Below, in pieces: positions 1-8,918 of a DNA stretch of 64,000 nucleotides. Source of the DNA: Yimella lutea (GTDB lineage Bacteria > Actinomycetota > Actinomycetes > Actinomycetales > Dermatophilaceae); the NCBI RefSeq assembly GCF_006715095.1, contig NZ_VFMO01000001.1, forward strand, positions 3,038,001 to 3,102,000, in the 5' to 3' direction. A program made the translations under genes and the position numbers. Below the pieces are notes generated by a model. It saw only the letters and a list, made by a program, of their open reading frames with translations. It searched no databases and was not told the origin of the DNA. The number at the start of each line of letters is the position of its first letter. Position 1 is the first letter of the stretch.

Positions 1-961
1 TCGTGGTGACGAAGATGTCGCCGTACTCGGCGGCGTCGTCCATTTTGGCGACCTGGAAGCCCTCCATCGCGGCCTGCAGCGCACAGATCGGGTCGACCTC
101 GGTGACGACGACACGTGCACCCTGACCGGCCAGCGCTGCGGCGCATCCCTTGCCCACGTCACCGTATCCCGCGACGACGGCGGTCTTGCCGGCGATGAGG
201 ACGTCGGTCGCACGGTTGAGGCCGTCGACCACCGAGTGACGGCAGCCGTACTTGTTGTCGAATTTGGACTTGGTGACCGAGTCGTTGACGTTGATCGCCG
301 GGAAGAGCAGTTCGCCGGACTTAGCGAGCTCGTACAGGCGGTGGACGCCGGTGGTGGTCTCCTCGGTGACGCCCTTGATGCCGGCGGCGATCTTGGTCCA
401 CTTCTGCGGGTCTTCGGTCATCGTCTTGCGGACGAGGTCCTTGAACACCGAGAACTCCTCGGAGTCGTCCTCGGTGGTGGGCGGCACCTGACCGGCGGCC
501 TCCCATTCCTTGCCCTTGTGGACGAGCATCGTGGCGTCGCCACCGTCGTCCAGGATCATGTTCGGGCCCTCGCCGCCCGGCCACGTCAGGATCTCGTTGG
601 TGCACTCCCAGTACTCCGGCAGCGACTCGCCCTTCCAGGCGAACACCGGAACACCCTGCGGGTTGTCGACACTGCCGTTCGGCCCGACCACGGCGGCCGC
701 GGCGGCCTCGTCCTGTGTGGAGTAGATGTTGCAGGAGGCCCAGCGAACTTCGGCGCCGAGCGCGGTGAGGGTCTCGATGAGCACACCGGTCTGAACGGTC
801 ATATGCAGCGAACCGGCGATCTTCGCCCCCTTGAGCGGCTTGGAATCGCCGAACTCTTCCCGCAACGCCATCAGGCCGGGCATCTCGTGCTCGGCGAGGC
901 GGAACTGGTGACGGCCGGCCTCGGCGAGGCTGAGGTCCTTAACCTTGTAGTCGAAGGACAT
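1..961 (-). CDS. ahcY: Adenosylhomocysteinase (S-adenosyl-L-homocysteine hydrolase), C-terminus outside window
   Basis: Reversibly splits S-adenosylhomocysteine into adenosine and homocysteine in the cytosol, relieving product inhibition of methyltransferases. The minus-strand reading begins [20 protein letters not shown] and runs about 320 codons to the window edge. It carries family landmarks: a substrate-domain [15 protein letters not shown] segment, a [13 protein letters not shown] segment, the [13 protein letters not shown] region, and the NAD-binding loop [12 protein letters not shown]. The start ATG at 961-959 follows a purine-rich GAAGGAGAA about 13 bases upstream. A full-length enzyme has about 480 residues, so roughly a third is missing at the left edge. 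The family is certain; the missing end could not be checked for intactness. Confidence 0.97.
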   Translation of the reverse strand, partial: MSFDYKVKDLSLAEAGRHQFRLAEHEMPGLMALREEFGDSKPLKGAKIAGSLHMTVQTGVLIETLTALGAEVRWASCNIYSTQDEAAAAAVVGPNGSVDNPQGVPVFAWKGESLPEYWECTNEILTWPGGEGPNMILDDGGDATMLVHKGKEWEAAGQVPPTTEDDSEEFSVFKDLVRKTMTEDPQKWTKIAAGIKGVTEETTTGVHRLYELAKSGELLFPAINVNDSVTKSKFDNKYGCRHSVVDGLNRATDVLIAGKTAVVAGYGDVGKGCAAALAGQGARVVVTEVDPICALQAAMEGFQVAKMDDAAEYGDIFVTT

Positions 962-1202
962 GAGTGTCCTGTTCTCCTTCTGCCGCGTGGACGCGGCTTT
1001 GACTGCAGTAGCGGACGCTGGCATCGCCCATCTGAGCTTCTCGGGTCATCACCCATGCCGGCTCCCGCGAGGATACCGGCGCCCGCCGACCATCGCGAAA
1101 GTCCGCGCAATCCTCCGCCCGCGTACAGCCCATCGGGGCCCGCGACGGTGCGTTAATGAGTGTCCGAGCACCTCGCAATTCATCGTGGCAAAGGAGCAGC
1201 AG
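962..1202. promoter_or_regulatory. Divergent intergenic region with a hairpin in the ahcY leader
   Basis: This 241-bp gap separates the divergent ahcY and acidic-protein genes and must hold both promoters. On the ahcY side, positions 982-997 form a GC-rich hairpin (GCCGCG stem, TCCA loop, CGCGGC) directly upstream of the GAAGGAG ribosome site. It could affect translation. SAH and SAM riboswitches are known upstream of such genes, but I could not match the core of either by eye. On the other side, AAAGGAG lies just before the ATG at 1203. Confidence 0.4.
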
Positions 1203-1937
1203 ATGTCGGATCAGCAATCGGAGCGTGACGGCCGCACCACCCAGGACTCGGCGGTGGATGGTTCGTGGCAGGACGCCCAGCACCGCAACGACCACGGTGC
1301 GACGGGATCCGACCCGACAGACACCGGTGCCGACAACAGTGGACAGGGCGAACCCGGTTCTGCCGCGGCGGATTCGGACTCCGAATCGGACAGATCGGGT
1401 GACGGGCGTTCGGACGAACTGACCGAGGGCAGGCCCACCGTTGCCGACGAGGCCGGTCTCGACCCGGACAACGACGGTGAGGTCGACTCCCCCACCCCGG
1501 CGGCGGCCACGTCCGGTGCCGCCCCGACCGACGACGGCGCTCAGGACGAGGACAAGCCGTTGGAGGCAGTCCATCCGGAAGACCGCGATCAGCAGGGGCC
1601 TGACGAAGCCACCCGCGAGCAGCGGGCCCAGCAGATGCCCGACGAGCTCAAGATCGACATCGACGAGGACAAGCTCAAGGCATGGGACGACGTCCGCGGC
1701 AGTTACGGCGTGAAGGACGAGAACGCTGCCGAGCGTCCGATCATGACCGGCGAAGGCAACCCCGAGCCGGCGCGTGAAGTGCAGGACGGTGACGACGCCG
1801 GCAGTGACCGACGCGACGACCGTGCTGACGACCGTGCTGACGACGCGTCCTCGGACGGCGGGTCGGAGCAGCCCCGCGACGAGCACGAGCACGACGACCG
1901 CAGCTCGGAGGAACCGACCGACGGTCAGACCACCTGA
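1203..1937 (+). CDS. Acidic, low-complexity protein of unknown function
   Basis: Unrecognised 244-residue protein. It begins MSDQQSERDGRTTQDSAV and is dominated by Asp, Glu, Ser, Gly and Thr, with few hydrophobic residues, so it is probably disordered and soluble. The only ordered-looking stretch is near residues 145-190, around MPDELKIDIDEDKLKAWDDV and GSYGVKDENAAERPIM. The C-terminus repeats Asp-Arg pairs (DDRADDRADD). No signal peptide or membrane segment is visible. The start at 1203 is preceded by AAAGGAG; an upstream in-frame extension exists but lacks a comparable ribosome site. It stands alone, divergent from ahcY, and ends just before a strong terminator. A role in stress or envelope biology would be a guess. 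Confidence 0.75.
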   Translation: MSDQQSERDGRTTQDSAVDGSWQDAQHRNDHGATGSDPTDTGADNSGQGEPGSAAADSDSESDRSGDGRSDELTEGRPTVADEAGLDPDNDGEVDSPTPAAATSGAAPTDDGAQDEDKPLEAVHPEDRDQQGPDEATREQRAQQMPDELKIDIDEDKLKAWDDVRGSYGVKDENAAERPIMTGEGNPEPAREVQDGDDAGSDRRDDRADDRADDASSDGGSEQPRDEHEHDDRSSEEPTDGQTT

Positions 1938-1954
1938 TCGCATTTGCATCGCGA

Positions 1955-1992
1955 ACGAAGAGCCCACCGGATTGTGTCGGTGGGCTCTTCGT
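1955..1992. terminator. Strong bidirectional stem-loop terminator
   Basis: A perfect inverted repeat with a 15-bp stem (core AAGAGCCCACCG paired with CGGTGGGCTCTT) and an 8-base loop lies between two convergent genes, the acidic-protein gene ending at 1937 and the phosphoesterase gene ending at 2005. T-rich tails are short, as is usual in high-GC actinobacteria. It probably serves both genes. Confidence 0.85.
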
Positions 1993-2004
1993 CGCGCTAC
2001 GACG

Positions 2005-2802
2005 TCACTCGGACGACGTCACGGACGCGCGGTGGTACTCGCTCGGCAGGCCACGCTTGACGTCGCCGCGGTACCGGCGGTCGCGCAATTCGGCGACGTA
2101 GAGCTCGTACTCGGGTGCGTCGACCTGCTTCGCGTGGGCGAGCTCCGCCTCGATGTCGTAGGGCACCCGCACGAACTGCACACCGAACGGCGCCGGCTCC
2201 TCGCCGTCCAGCACGCCTTCGAGAATGACGTAGACGGGGATGTTGTCGTCGAGCGCGTTGCCGACGCTGCCGGCGTTGATCAGCGTCAGCCCGAACTCGG
2301 TCTCCAGGAAGGAGTCGTGCGTGTCGCCGTACGCCACGACGGTCGGAGTGGGGCCGTCGCCGGTGGCCGGGGTGTTCTGGAACATGCCGAAGAACTCGCC
2401 GGCGTCGTGGTCGAACCGCACCCGGTTGTGCACGCTGGTCGCCGACGCGTGGAAGAGCCGGATGCGCCGGCCGCTCATCGTGAAGTCGTGACTGAACGGC
2501 AGGGCACGCAACCACTCCCCCTGCCCGGGACCGAGTTCGTCGCGCCACCACCGCAGCGCGGGATTGTCTGCAGCGCTGCCGAACTCCTCCAGGGCGGGCA
2601 GGAAGTCGTCCCAGTTGCCGAGGATGTTGACCTCGCACCGCTGCCGACACAGCTCGATCACCTCGCGGCCGCGGTGGCCCTTGCCGACGTAGTCGCCGAG
2701 GTTGTAGATGCGGTCGATTCCGCGTGCGTCGATGTCGGCCAACACCGCCTCGAGCGCCGTGAGATTGCCGTGCACGTCCGAGATCAGCGCGATGCGTTCC
2801 AT
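2005..2802 (-). CDS. Calcineurin-like metallophosphoesterase
   Basis: Cytosolic metal-dependent phosphoesterase of the YfcE/MJ0936-like class (family knowledge); the substrate is unknown. Metal-binding motifs appear in order: SDVHGNL near residue 7, GDYVGKG near 38 and GNWDD near 66, followed by His-containing blocks including LFHASATSVHN and the C-terminal-side YGDTH. The 265 residues fit a single-domain enzyme. The ATG at 2802 gives MERIALISDVHG, the usual N-terminus; a GTG three codons upstream is possible. A short gap to the upstream methyltransferase gene allows a shared transcript. Plausible activities are cyclic-nucleotide, diadenosine-tetraphosphate or protein phosphate hydrolysis, not distinguishable here. 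Confidence 0.88.
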   Translation of the reverse strand: MERIALISDVHGNLTALEAVLADIDARGIDRIYNLGDYVGKGHRGREVIELCRQRCEVNILGNWDDFLPALEEFGSAADNPALRWWRDELGPGQGEWLRALPFSHDFTMSGRRIRLFHASATSVHNRVRFDHDAGEFFGMFQNTPATGDGPTPTVVAYGDTHDSFLETEFGLTLINAGSVGNALDDNIPVYVILEGVLDGEEPAPFGVQFVRVPYDIEAELAHAKQVDAPEYELYVAELRDRRYRGDVKRGLPSEYHRASVTSSE

Positions 2803-2832
2803 GCCCGCCACGATAGGCCGCGGGCCTGACGG

Positions 2833-3561
2833 TCAGGGCTTGCGCCAAACCGATACGTGGCTCTCGCTGTCGGTGGTGAACGGAGCTTTCGACCAGTCGG
2901 CGTACCTCGCTTCGATCTCAAGGCCGGCGAGCTGTGCCATCAGGTCGCATTCTGCGGGCCAGATGTAGCGGAAGTTGCTCGCGCCGTAGCGCACCGATCC
3001 GTCGTCGCCGCGGGTGTAGTGGTGCGAGGTGCCCTGCTGCGTGGTCATGTCGTAGGTGTCGAAGCCGACGTGGTGCTCGCCCATGTGGAACGGCACGGCT
3101 GCCTGGCCCGGCGGGAAGCGGCGGATCCCCGGCACCCACAGCTCGATGACGAAGCGACCGCCCGGCTTGAGATGGCGCGCCGCGTTGCGGAAGCACTCAA
3201 CCTGCTCCGACTGGGTGCGCAGGTTCCCGATGCTGTTCCACACCAGGTAGACGAGGTCGAACGCGCCGGGACGAGTCGCGGTCGCCATGTCACCGATGGA
3301 GACCGGAAGGTCGGCGTCCTTCGAACGGAGCTGCTCGACCATCGGCTCCGACAGCTCGATCCCCGCGACGTGGACTCCTCTGTCAGCCAACGGAATCGCG
3401 ACACGTCCGGTGCCGATGGCGAACTCCAGCGCCGAGCCACCGTCGGCCAGCGCGGCCAGGAAGTCGACGGCCGGATCGAGCACTTCGGGCTCGAACATGA
3501 ACGCCGACGATTCGTCATAACGGAGCGCCGCCTCGCTGTCCCACAGATCGCTGCTTGTCAT
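2833..3561 (-). CDS. Class I SAM-dependent methyltransferase
   Basis: A 242-residue Rossmann-fold methyltransferase. Motif I is LEFAIGTGRVAIPLADRG, where the usual Gly-x-Gly loop reads AIGTGR. An acidic residue follows at the end of strand 2 (VAGIELSEPMVEQL), and motif IV is FDLVYLVWNSIGNL. The C-terminal half, with LWVPGIRRFPPGQ and a TYDMTTQQGTSHHY strand, resembles stand-alone small-molecule methyltransferases of actinobacteria. The substrate cannot be inferred. The ATG at 3561 (MTSSDLWDSEAALRYD) was preferred over an upstream in-frame start with a non-conserved leader. It lies just upstream of, and co-directional with, the phosphoesterase gene. Confidence 0.85.
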   Translation of the reverse strand: MTSSDLWDSEAALRYDESSAFMFEPEVLDPAVDFLAALADGGSALEFAIGTGRVAIPLADRGVHVAGIELSEPMVEQLRSKDADLPVSIGDMATATRPGAFDLVYLVWNSIGNLRTQSEQVECFRNAARHLKPGGRFVIELWVPGIRRFPPGQAAVPFHMGEHHVGFDTYDMTTQQGTSHHYTRGDDGSVRYGASNFRYIWPAECDLMAQLAGLEIEARYADWSKAPFTTDSESHVSVWRKP

Positions 3562-3662
3562 GCGGCAATTCTGCTGGGCTTCCCCGACGGGCACTACCGA
3601 TTTTCGCCACCGGCCAGGCCCGGCGTCGCCGGCTCAATCAAGCCGAAGGTGGGGCCGCCGGA

Positions 3663-4685
3663 TCAGTTGCCGTGCGGCTCCGGGTCGGCCTTGTCGAGGT
3701 CGACGCCGTCCGCCTCGCCGTCACGACCTTCGCCATGACCCTCAGCATGACCCTCGGCATGGCGTTCTCCGTGGTCCTTGTGGAAGAACTTCAGCACGAT
3801 CGCGGTGATGATGCCGCCGACCACAAGGCCGACCAGAGCGGACGCGAGCGTGTTCGCGAACCAGCCGAGTACTCCGCCGAGAGCACCGGTGGAGTCCTTC
3901 ACCCACTGCTCGAAGTGGTGCACCTGGCCGTAAGGCCAATGCCAACCGATGTCGTCGAGCGCGATCAGCAGGATGTGCCCACCGACCCAGATCATCGCGG
4001 CGATGCCGACGACCGACAGCACCGACAGCACCTTCGGCATGGCCTTGACCAGCGCGTTGCCGAACTTGCGCGCGCCGCTGGATTCCTTCTTCGCCATGGC
4101 CAGGCCGACGTCGTCCATCTTCACGATGAGACCGACGACGCCGTAGACGACCACGGTGATGAAGATCGCGACGACGATCAGGATCGCCAGGCGGGACAGG
4201 AACGGCTCATCGGCGACCTCCTTCAGCGAGATCACCATGATCTCGCTGGACAGGATGAAGTCGGTGCGGATGGCGCCGGAGGCGATCTCGTCCTCGGACT
4301 TGCCCTCGTTGCTGTCTTCTTCGTGCTTGCCGGTGAGCGCCTCGTACAGCTTCTCCGCACCTTCGAACGCCAGGTAGGCGCCACCGACCATCAGCACGGG
4401 CATGATGATCCAGGGCAGGAACTGCGAGGCGAGCATGATGGCCGGCAGGATGAACAGCAGCTTGTTGCGCAGCGAACCGATCGCGATCTTCTTGATGATC
4501 GGCAATTCGCGCTTGGGGTCGATGCCCGTGACATAGCGCGGGGTCACCGCGGTGTCGTCGACCACCACGCCGGCGGCCTTCGCGCTGGCCCGTCCGGCCG
4601 CGAGGCTCACATCGTCAACGGACGCGGCGGCAGCGCGAGCAAGGGTCGCGATGTCGTCGAGAAGTGCAGCAAGTCCTCCGGCCAT
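3663..4685 (-). CDS. DUF808 (YedI-like) integral membrane protein
   Basis: Inner-membrane protein of the DUF808 family, which has no assigned biochemical function. The 340 residues begin MAGGLAALLDDIATLARAAA, the family opening, followed by IDPKRELPIIKKIAIGSLRN and several hydrophobic segments (about residues 85-115, 165-195, 215-240 and 265-290). A charged stretch KHEEDSNEGKSEDE lies between helices. The tail carries His/Gly/Glu repeats (HAEGHAEGHGEG) that might bind metal; that tail is not a general feature of the family as I know it. The gene lies 21 bases downstream of the YyaL-type gene and could be co-transcribed with it. Confidence 0.9.
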   Translation of the reverse strand: MAGGLAALLDDIATLARAAAASVDDVSLAAGRASAKAAGVVVDDTAVTPRYVTGIDPKRELPIIKKIAIGSLRNKLLFILPAIMLASQFLPWIIMPVLMVGGAYLAFEGAEKLYEALTGKHEEDSNEGKSEDEIASGAIRTDFILSSEIMVISLKEVADEPFLSRLAILIVVAIFITVVVYGVVGLIVKMDDVGLAMAKKESSGARKFGNALVKAMPKVLSVLSVVGIAAMIWVGGHILLIALDDIGWHWPYGQVHHFEQWVKDSTGALGGVLGWFANTLASALVGLVVGGIITAIVLKFFHKDHGERHAEGHAEGHGEGRDGEADGVDLDKADPEPHGN

Positions 4686-4706
4686 GCGCGTAATCGTACG
4701 GGTGGA

Positions 4707-6674
4707 TCAGGCCTGGTTCGGACCAGCGCGCAACGCATCCGGGTCGGTGACCGGAAGATCACACGTTCGGCCCCGGCAGACGAACGCCGCGGGCTCGGTC
4801 ACGATCCCTCGTTCGGCGAGTACCGACAACCGGGCATCGTCGGACGCACCCACCGCGACCGGTCCCCCGAACCGCCGGACGGCGGCCGCGACGAGTCGGT
4901 CGCGATCCCGCCCGGGCGAACCCACCACCGCGACCTGCTCCGGGCCGTCGGCCAACCGCTGCGCGGCGACCAACGCCCACCCGGCGAACCGGGGCGCACG
5001 GGTCATCACCTCGTGGGCGGTGGCGAGAGCTTCCCGCGCTGCTTCCTCGTACCGACCGGACCCGCCGAGAGCGGTGGCCGTGACCAGCGCGTTCACGGTG
5101 GCGGACAGACCGGACGGGCTGGCATTGTCGGCCGCTTCCCGCGGGCGGGCGATCAATTGCTCGGCATCGGTCGCGGTGTCGTGGAAGCCGCCGTCGTCCG
5201 CCCGGAACCTGGCCAGCGCGTCGTCGAGCAATTGTGTGCCCGCCTCGAAGTAAACGCTGTCGTCGGTGGCCGCTGCGAGGTCGAGCAGGCCGGCAGCGAG
5301 GCACCCGAGGTCCTCGAGCACGGCGTCCGGATTGCCGACGACACCGTCGCGGGAGACCCGCCGCAGGCGTCCGTCGACCAGGTGCACTTCGAGCAGGTGA
5401 TCGGCGATCGCGCGCGCCGCGTCGAGGTACTGGGAATCGGCGAGCGCCTGCGCCGCCGCGACCAGTCCGCTGATCGCCAGGCCGTTCCAGGCGGCGACCA
5501 CCTTGTCGTCGCGTTCGGGGCGGATCCGCAGTTCGCGCGCGTCCAACAGTTTCTGCCGGACGTCGGCGAGTCGTGTCTCGTCGACGTCGTCGCTCAGTTG
5601 CAGCACCGAACTGCCGTGCTCGAAGGTGCCGGTGCGCGTGACCCCGAAGGCCTCTGCCGCCCACCGGCCGTCGTCCTCACCGAGCACTTCGAGGAGTTGT
5701 TCCGGGGTCCAGGCGTAGAACTTGCCCTCGACGCCTTCGGAGTCGGCGTCCAAGGAACTGGCCAGGGCACCATGGTCGGTCCGCAGTTCGCGCAGCATGA
5801 AGTCGGCGGTCTGCCGCGCGACCCGGTCGCCCAGCGGCGTGCCGAGCCGGGCGTACACACCGAGCAGCTGTGCGTTGTCGTAGAGCATCTTCTCGAAGTG
5901 CGGCACGACCCAGTCGCTGTCGACGCTGTAGCGGGCGAAGCCACCACCGAGCTGGTCGTACATCCCGCCGCGCGCCATGGCGTCGCAGGTCTGCTCGAGC
6001 ATCGTCGCCGCCGACCCGTCACCGTGCGTCGCCCGTAGGCGCAGGAACTCCAGGACCATGGACGGCGGGAACTTCGGTGCACCCCCGAATCCCTTTGATC
6101 GGCGGTCGAATTCGCGTTCGAACAGCGCGACCGCAATGTCGAGTTCGGCACCCGTGACGGGGCGTGCTGCAGCGGACTCGCGGTTCAGGTGCTGGCGCAG
6201 GGCATCGGCCGCGCCGCGGATGTCGTCCTGCCGGTTCTCCCACGCGTCGGCGAGGAAGCCGAGCACCTGTTGGAAGGCGGGCTGACCGTGGCGCGGCTGC
6301 GGCGGAAAGTAGGTGCCGGCGAAGAAGGGCGAGCCGTCGTGGTCGAGGACGCAGGTCATCGGCCAGCCGCCGTGCCCGGTCATCGCGGTGGTGGCGTTCA
6401 TGTAGATCGCGTCGATGTCCGGGCGTTCTTCGCGGTCGACTTTGATGCTGACGAAGTGCTCGTTCATCAACGCGGCCGTGGCGTCGTCCTCGAACGATTC
6501 ATGGGCCATCACGTGGCACCAGTGGCAGGCCGCGTACCCGACCGACAGCAGCACCGGGACGCCGCGGCGCCGAGCCTCGGCGAACGCGTCCCGCCCCCAC
6601 TCCCACCAGTCGACCGGGTTGTCGGCGTGTTGGAGCAGGTAGGGGCTCGTCGCGTGCTGCAAACGGTTGGACAT
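4707..6674 (-). CDS. YyaL-type thioredoxin-domain protein (DUF255 / SPATA20 family)
   Basis: A 655-residue protein of the family including Bacillus YyaL and human SPATA20. The N-terminal thioredoxin-like DUF255 domain (about residues 1-165) has the diagnostic [16 protein letters not shown] and a CHWC redox motif in [19 protein letters not shown], followed by [10 protein letters not shown]. The rest (about 200-640) is an alpha/alpha-barrel-like region similar to N-acylglucosamine 2-epimerases and cellobiose epimerases, with [10 protein letters not shown] and [18 protein letters not shown] thiol-dependent or sugar-related role has been proposed for the family, but the reaction is unknown. Full length with no visible lesion. 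Confidence 0.92.
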   Translation of the reverse strand: MSNRLQHATSPYLLQHADNPVDWWEWGRDAFAEARRRGVPVLLSVGYAACHWCHVMAHESFEDDATAALMNEHFVSIKVDREERPDIDAIYMNATTAMTGHGGWPMTCVLDHDGSPFFAGTYFPPQPRHGQPAFQQVLGFLADAWENRQDDIRGAADALRQHLNRESAAARPVTGAELDIAVALFEREFDRRSKGFGGAPKFPPSMVLEFLRLRATHGDGSAATMLEQTCDAMARGGMYDQLGGGFARYSVDSDWVVPHFEKMLYDNAQLLGVYARLGTPLGDRVARQTADFMLRELRTDHGALASSLDADSEGVEGKFYAWTPEQLLEVLGEDDGRWAAEAFGVTRTGTFEHGSSVLQLSDDVDETRLADVRQKLLDARELRIRPERDDKVVAAWNGLAISGLVAAAQALADSQYLDAARAIADHLLEVHLVDGRLRRVSRDGVVGNPDAVLEDLGCLAAGLLDLAAATDDSVYFEAGTQLLDDALARFRADDGGFHDTATDAEQLIARPREAADNASPSGLSATVNALVTATALGGSGRYEEAAREALATAHEVMTRAPRFAGWALVAAQRLADGPEQVAVVGSPGRDRDRLVAAAVRRFGGPVAVGASDDARLSVLAERGIVTEPAAFVCRGRTCDLPVTDPDALRAGPNQA

Positions 6675-6694
6675 GCCTCGACCGTACGTGCCGG

Positions 6695-6738
6695 GTGTCA
6701 GACGGTTTGAGTCACGGACGAAGCAAACCGTCTGACAC
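6695..6738. repeat. 14-bp perfect inverted repeat between exporter and YyaL genes
   Basis: GTGTCAGACGGTTT at 6695-6708 is exactly complementary to AAACCGTCTGACAC at 6725-6738, with a 16-base spacer. It lies 21 bases upstream of the YyaL start and downstream of the ABC permease gene. It could be a terminator for the exporter operon or an operator for the YyaL gene. The lack of a T-run and the long spacer leave this open. Confidence 0.7.
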
Positions 6739-6750
6739 TCGGCGCGTCAG

Positions 6751-6818
6751 CCGACGTCAGCCGACGTCAGCCGACGTCAGCCGACGTCAGCCGACGTCAG
6801 CCGACGTCAGCCGACGTC
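6751..6818. repeat. Tandem 10-bp repeat carrying a GACGTC palindrome
   Basis: Six exact head-to-tail copies of CCGACGTCAG occupy 6751-6810 and a truncated seventh continues to 6818. Each unit contains the palindrome GACGTC, so these sites recur every 10 bp, close to one DNA helical turn. The array overlaps the last codons and stop of the ABC permease gene (stop at 6807-6809), so copy-number change alters the 3' untranslated region and possibly the C-terminus. The first copy is preceded by a related GGCGCGTCAG. Confidence 0.95.
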
Positions 6819-7775
6819 GCGGCGGCGGAAAGTGACCAGGCCGATCAGAAAGCCCACCACCGCGACGACGAGGAGATAGCTCGTGGCAGGCCAGAAACCG
6901 AGCCAGTGGATGACCGGTCTGCAGTCGGCTCCACCGCTGTAGCACGGCGGATAGGTCTCCCATTCCTTGCCGTGGTCGACGAACGCACTCAACGCAGTGC
7001 CGATGGTCCAGCGACGAGCGTCGGCGATCGAATTCCCCCCGATCAGTTCGACCGCGATGAGCCAAACGGCAGCGAACCCGAGGACGGCCGTCGTGTGGCG
7101 CAGCACGAAGCCAAGGGCTGTGCCGACCAGACTGCAGAACACACCGACGCCGAAGAGCCGTCCCAAGGTCGCGAGATAGGTCGACTGTTCACCCGCAGCG
7201 AACTCCAGTTCCCCGGACGAGCCGGCCAACCAGAAACCCGGGCCGGCGATCGCCACGAGCACCAGGACCGGCAGCAGCCCCATCAGCGTCGCCACCAGCA
7301 CCTTGGAGGCATATACGGGGATGCGTTGGGGCTCGAAGGTCAGCCAGGTCATCATCGATCCGGAGGCGAACTCGGCGCACGCCAGACTCGCGCCTAAGAC
7401 GAGGGCAGCAAGTGCGGCCACCATCAGTAGGCCCGAAGTCCCCTGTTTCAGTACCCCACCGAGGGTGCCGTTCTGACCGACGAAGTCCGACAATTTCGGT
7501 TCAGGGAAGTCGCAGAAGTCCGTCGGCGCGTTGTTTCGCTCCGACTCGGGAGTGCTCGCAAGGCAGTCCTTCTCGTACCTCTGGTGATTCTTCGCCCAGT
7601 CGTCGTGGGCGAACCTGAAGGTCTGCTGCACCTCGGCCTGGGTCGGCATGTTCGACACCTGCTGGCGCATCGCGAAGATGGTGAACCCGGCGAACAGCAG
7701 CGCCAGCAACAGCACGCCTTTGGTGATGCCCCGAGCGAACGCACGCCGGAACTCCGCCTTGATCAATCGGGTCAT
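6807..7775 (-). CDS. ABC-2 type transporter permease
   Basis: A 322-residue membrane subunit of a two-gene ABC exporter. The first helix (GVLLLALLFAGFTIFAM) is followed by an extracytoplasmic segment of about 75 residues with two Cys (KDCLAS and DFCDFP). Five further hydrophobic helices follow: GLLMVAALAALVLGASLACA, VLVATLMGLLPVLVLVAIAG, the GVFCSLVGTALGF region, AVLGFAAVWLIAV and SYLLVVAVVGFLIGL. An external CYSGGADC loop precedes the last helix. This is the ABC-2 permease topology. It overlaps the ATPase gene by 4 bases (ATGA), implying translational coupling. The last codons run into the GACGTC tandem repeat. The exported substrate is unknown. Confidence 0.85.
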   Translation of the reverse strand: MTRLIKAEFRRAFARGITKGVLLLALLFAGFTIFAMRQQVSNMPTQAEVQQTFRFAHDDWAKNHQRYEKDCLASTPESERNNAPTDFCDFPEPKLSDFVGQNGTLGGVLKQGTSGLLMVAALAALVLGASLACAEFASGSMMTWLTFEPQRIPVYASKVLVATLMGLLPVLVLVAIAGPGFWLAGSSGELEFAAGEQSTYLATLGRLFGVGVFCSLVGTALGFVLRHTTAVLGFAAVWLIAVELIGGNSIADARRWTIGTALSAFVDHGKEWETYPPCYSGGADCRPVIHWLGFWPATSYLLVVAVVGFLIGLVTFRRRDVG

Positions 7776-8710
7776 CGCACACCGCCGGTCGCCTCAAGGC
7801 CTTCGGAACGGGTGAGCTCGAGGAACACCGACTCCAGATCGTGACCGGTAGGACGTAGTTCCCGCAACCAGATCCGGTGTGCGGCAAGCATTTCGGAGAT
7901 CACCGCAGGATCAGCGACGTCCTCGAGGGCAAGATGTCCGTGCTCGGTTCTCACCGGCAGACCGGCTCCCGCAAGCACCTCGCGGGCCTTCTCGTCGTCC
8001 GTCGTCCGGACGGTGGCGCCCCCACCGCCCTGCGCCATCAGCTCGGCCACCGATCCCTCGGCCAGAAGCCGTCCCTGACCGATGATCGACACCGTGTCGG
8101 CGACCTGCTGGATCTCACTCAGGATGTGACTGCTCACCAGCACCGTGCGCCCCTCGTCGGCCAAGGACCGCATGGTGCGCCGGATCTCGTGAATGCCTGC
8201 CGGGTCCAAGCCGTTCGTAGGCTCATCGAAGATCAACAGTTCGGGCGACTTCAACAGCGTGGCGGCGATCGCCAGGCGCTGCTTCATGCCGAGCGAGTAC
8301 GACTTGAAGGGGTCACCGGCGCGCTCCTTCAGCGAGGTCTCCTCCAACACCCGGTCGACCGCGCGGCGATCGGCACCGATGGCGTCGGCCAGCAGCGACA
8401 GGTTCTGTCGGCCGCTGAAGGCAGGGAAGAACTTGGGCGACTCGACGATCGCGCCGACGCGCGAGATCACCTCCGGCAGGTGATCAGGCACCGAGCGTCC
8501 GAAGATCTCCATCGTGCCGCCGTCGGCTCGGATGAGTCCGAGCAGCATGCGAAGCGAGGTTGTCTTGCCCGATCCGTTCGGTCCGAGGAAGCCGTGCACA
8601 CCTCCGACCGGCACGTTGAGGTCGAGCCCCTGAACGGCGACGTGCCGGCCTCGACGACCTCGATAGACCTTGCGCAATCCTGTTGTGCAGACAGCAAATT
8701 CGGCGCCCAT
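7772..8710 (-). CDS. ABC transporter ATP-binding protein
   Basis: Cytoplasmic ATPase partner of the permease downstream. Walker A is GPNGSGKTTSLRML, the Q-loop region is VGAIVESPKFFPAFSG, the signature is YSLGMKQRLAIAATLL, Walker B is LLIFDEPTNGLDPAG, and the switch His is in VLVSSHILSE. The C-terminal 80 residues form the regulatory extension typical of drug-resistance and bacitracin-type exporters. The start at 8710 (MGAEFAVCTTGLRKVYRG) has GGGGGAG immediately upstream and matches the usual N-terminus; an alternative start at 8761 would add 17 residues. An IS630 remnant begins about 200 bases upstream, so the native promoter may be disturbed. Confidence 0.9.
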   Translation of the reverse strand: MGAEFAVCTTGLRKVYRGRRGRHVAVQGLDLNVPVGGVHGFLGPNGSGKTTSLRMLLGLIRADGGTMEIFGRSVPDHLPEVISRVGAIVESPKFFPAFSGRQNLSLLADAIGADRRAVDRVLEETSLKERAGDPFKSYSLGMKQRLAIAATLLKSPELLIFDEPTNGLDPAGIHEIRRTMRSLADEGRTVLVSSHILSEIQQVADTVSIIGQGRLLAEGSVAELMAQGGGGATVRTTDDEKAREVLAGAGLPVRTEHGHLALEDVADPAVISEMLAAHRIWLRELRPTGHDLESVFLELTRSEGLEATGGVR

Positions 8711-8918
8711 GCGCTCCCCCGAGTCGATGACGATCGGAAGTGACCGCCGGCTGGGAGACATTCGATCACGGCCGACCTTCGGACCTCGGGACCTTTACGG
8801 AATCTTGACGATGTTCCGTCGGGAGTCCTGGTCTCCGAGGAGTACCCCACGGGGCTCGCACCTACTCGACCAACGTGGAGGTTTCGGCGCGCGTCGTGCC
8901 AGGTTTCGATCGCGGCAC

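Noticed and set aside
962..1202. Annotated SAH or SAM-IV riboswitch
   Set aside because: Consensus core elements could not be matched by eye, so only a hairpin is reported.
3555..6038. 827-codon open frame on the plus strand
   Set aside because: It runs antisense to the DUF808 and YyaL-type genes, is composed of shadow-type His/Asp/Gln-rich residues, and has no family motif. It results from high GC.
6751..6818. CRISPR array
   Set aside because: The repeat is a 10-bp unit with no spacers and no cas genes nearby; it is a simple tandem repeat.
8761..8917. Second DevR-type box upstream of the ABC exporter (GGACCTCGGGACC)
   Set aside because: It is a direct repeat of GGACC, not an inverted repeat, and lacks the GTCC half-site.
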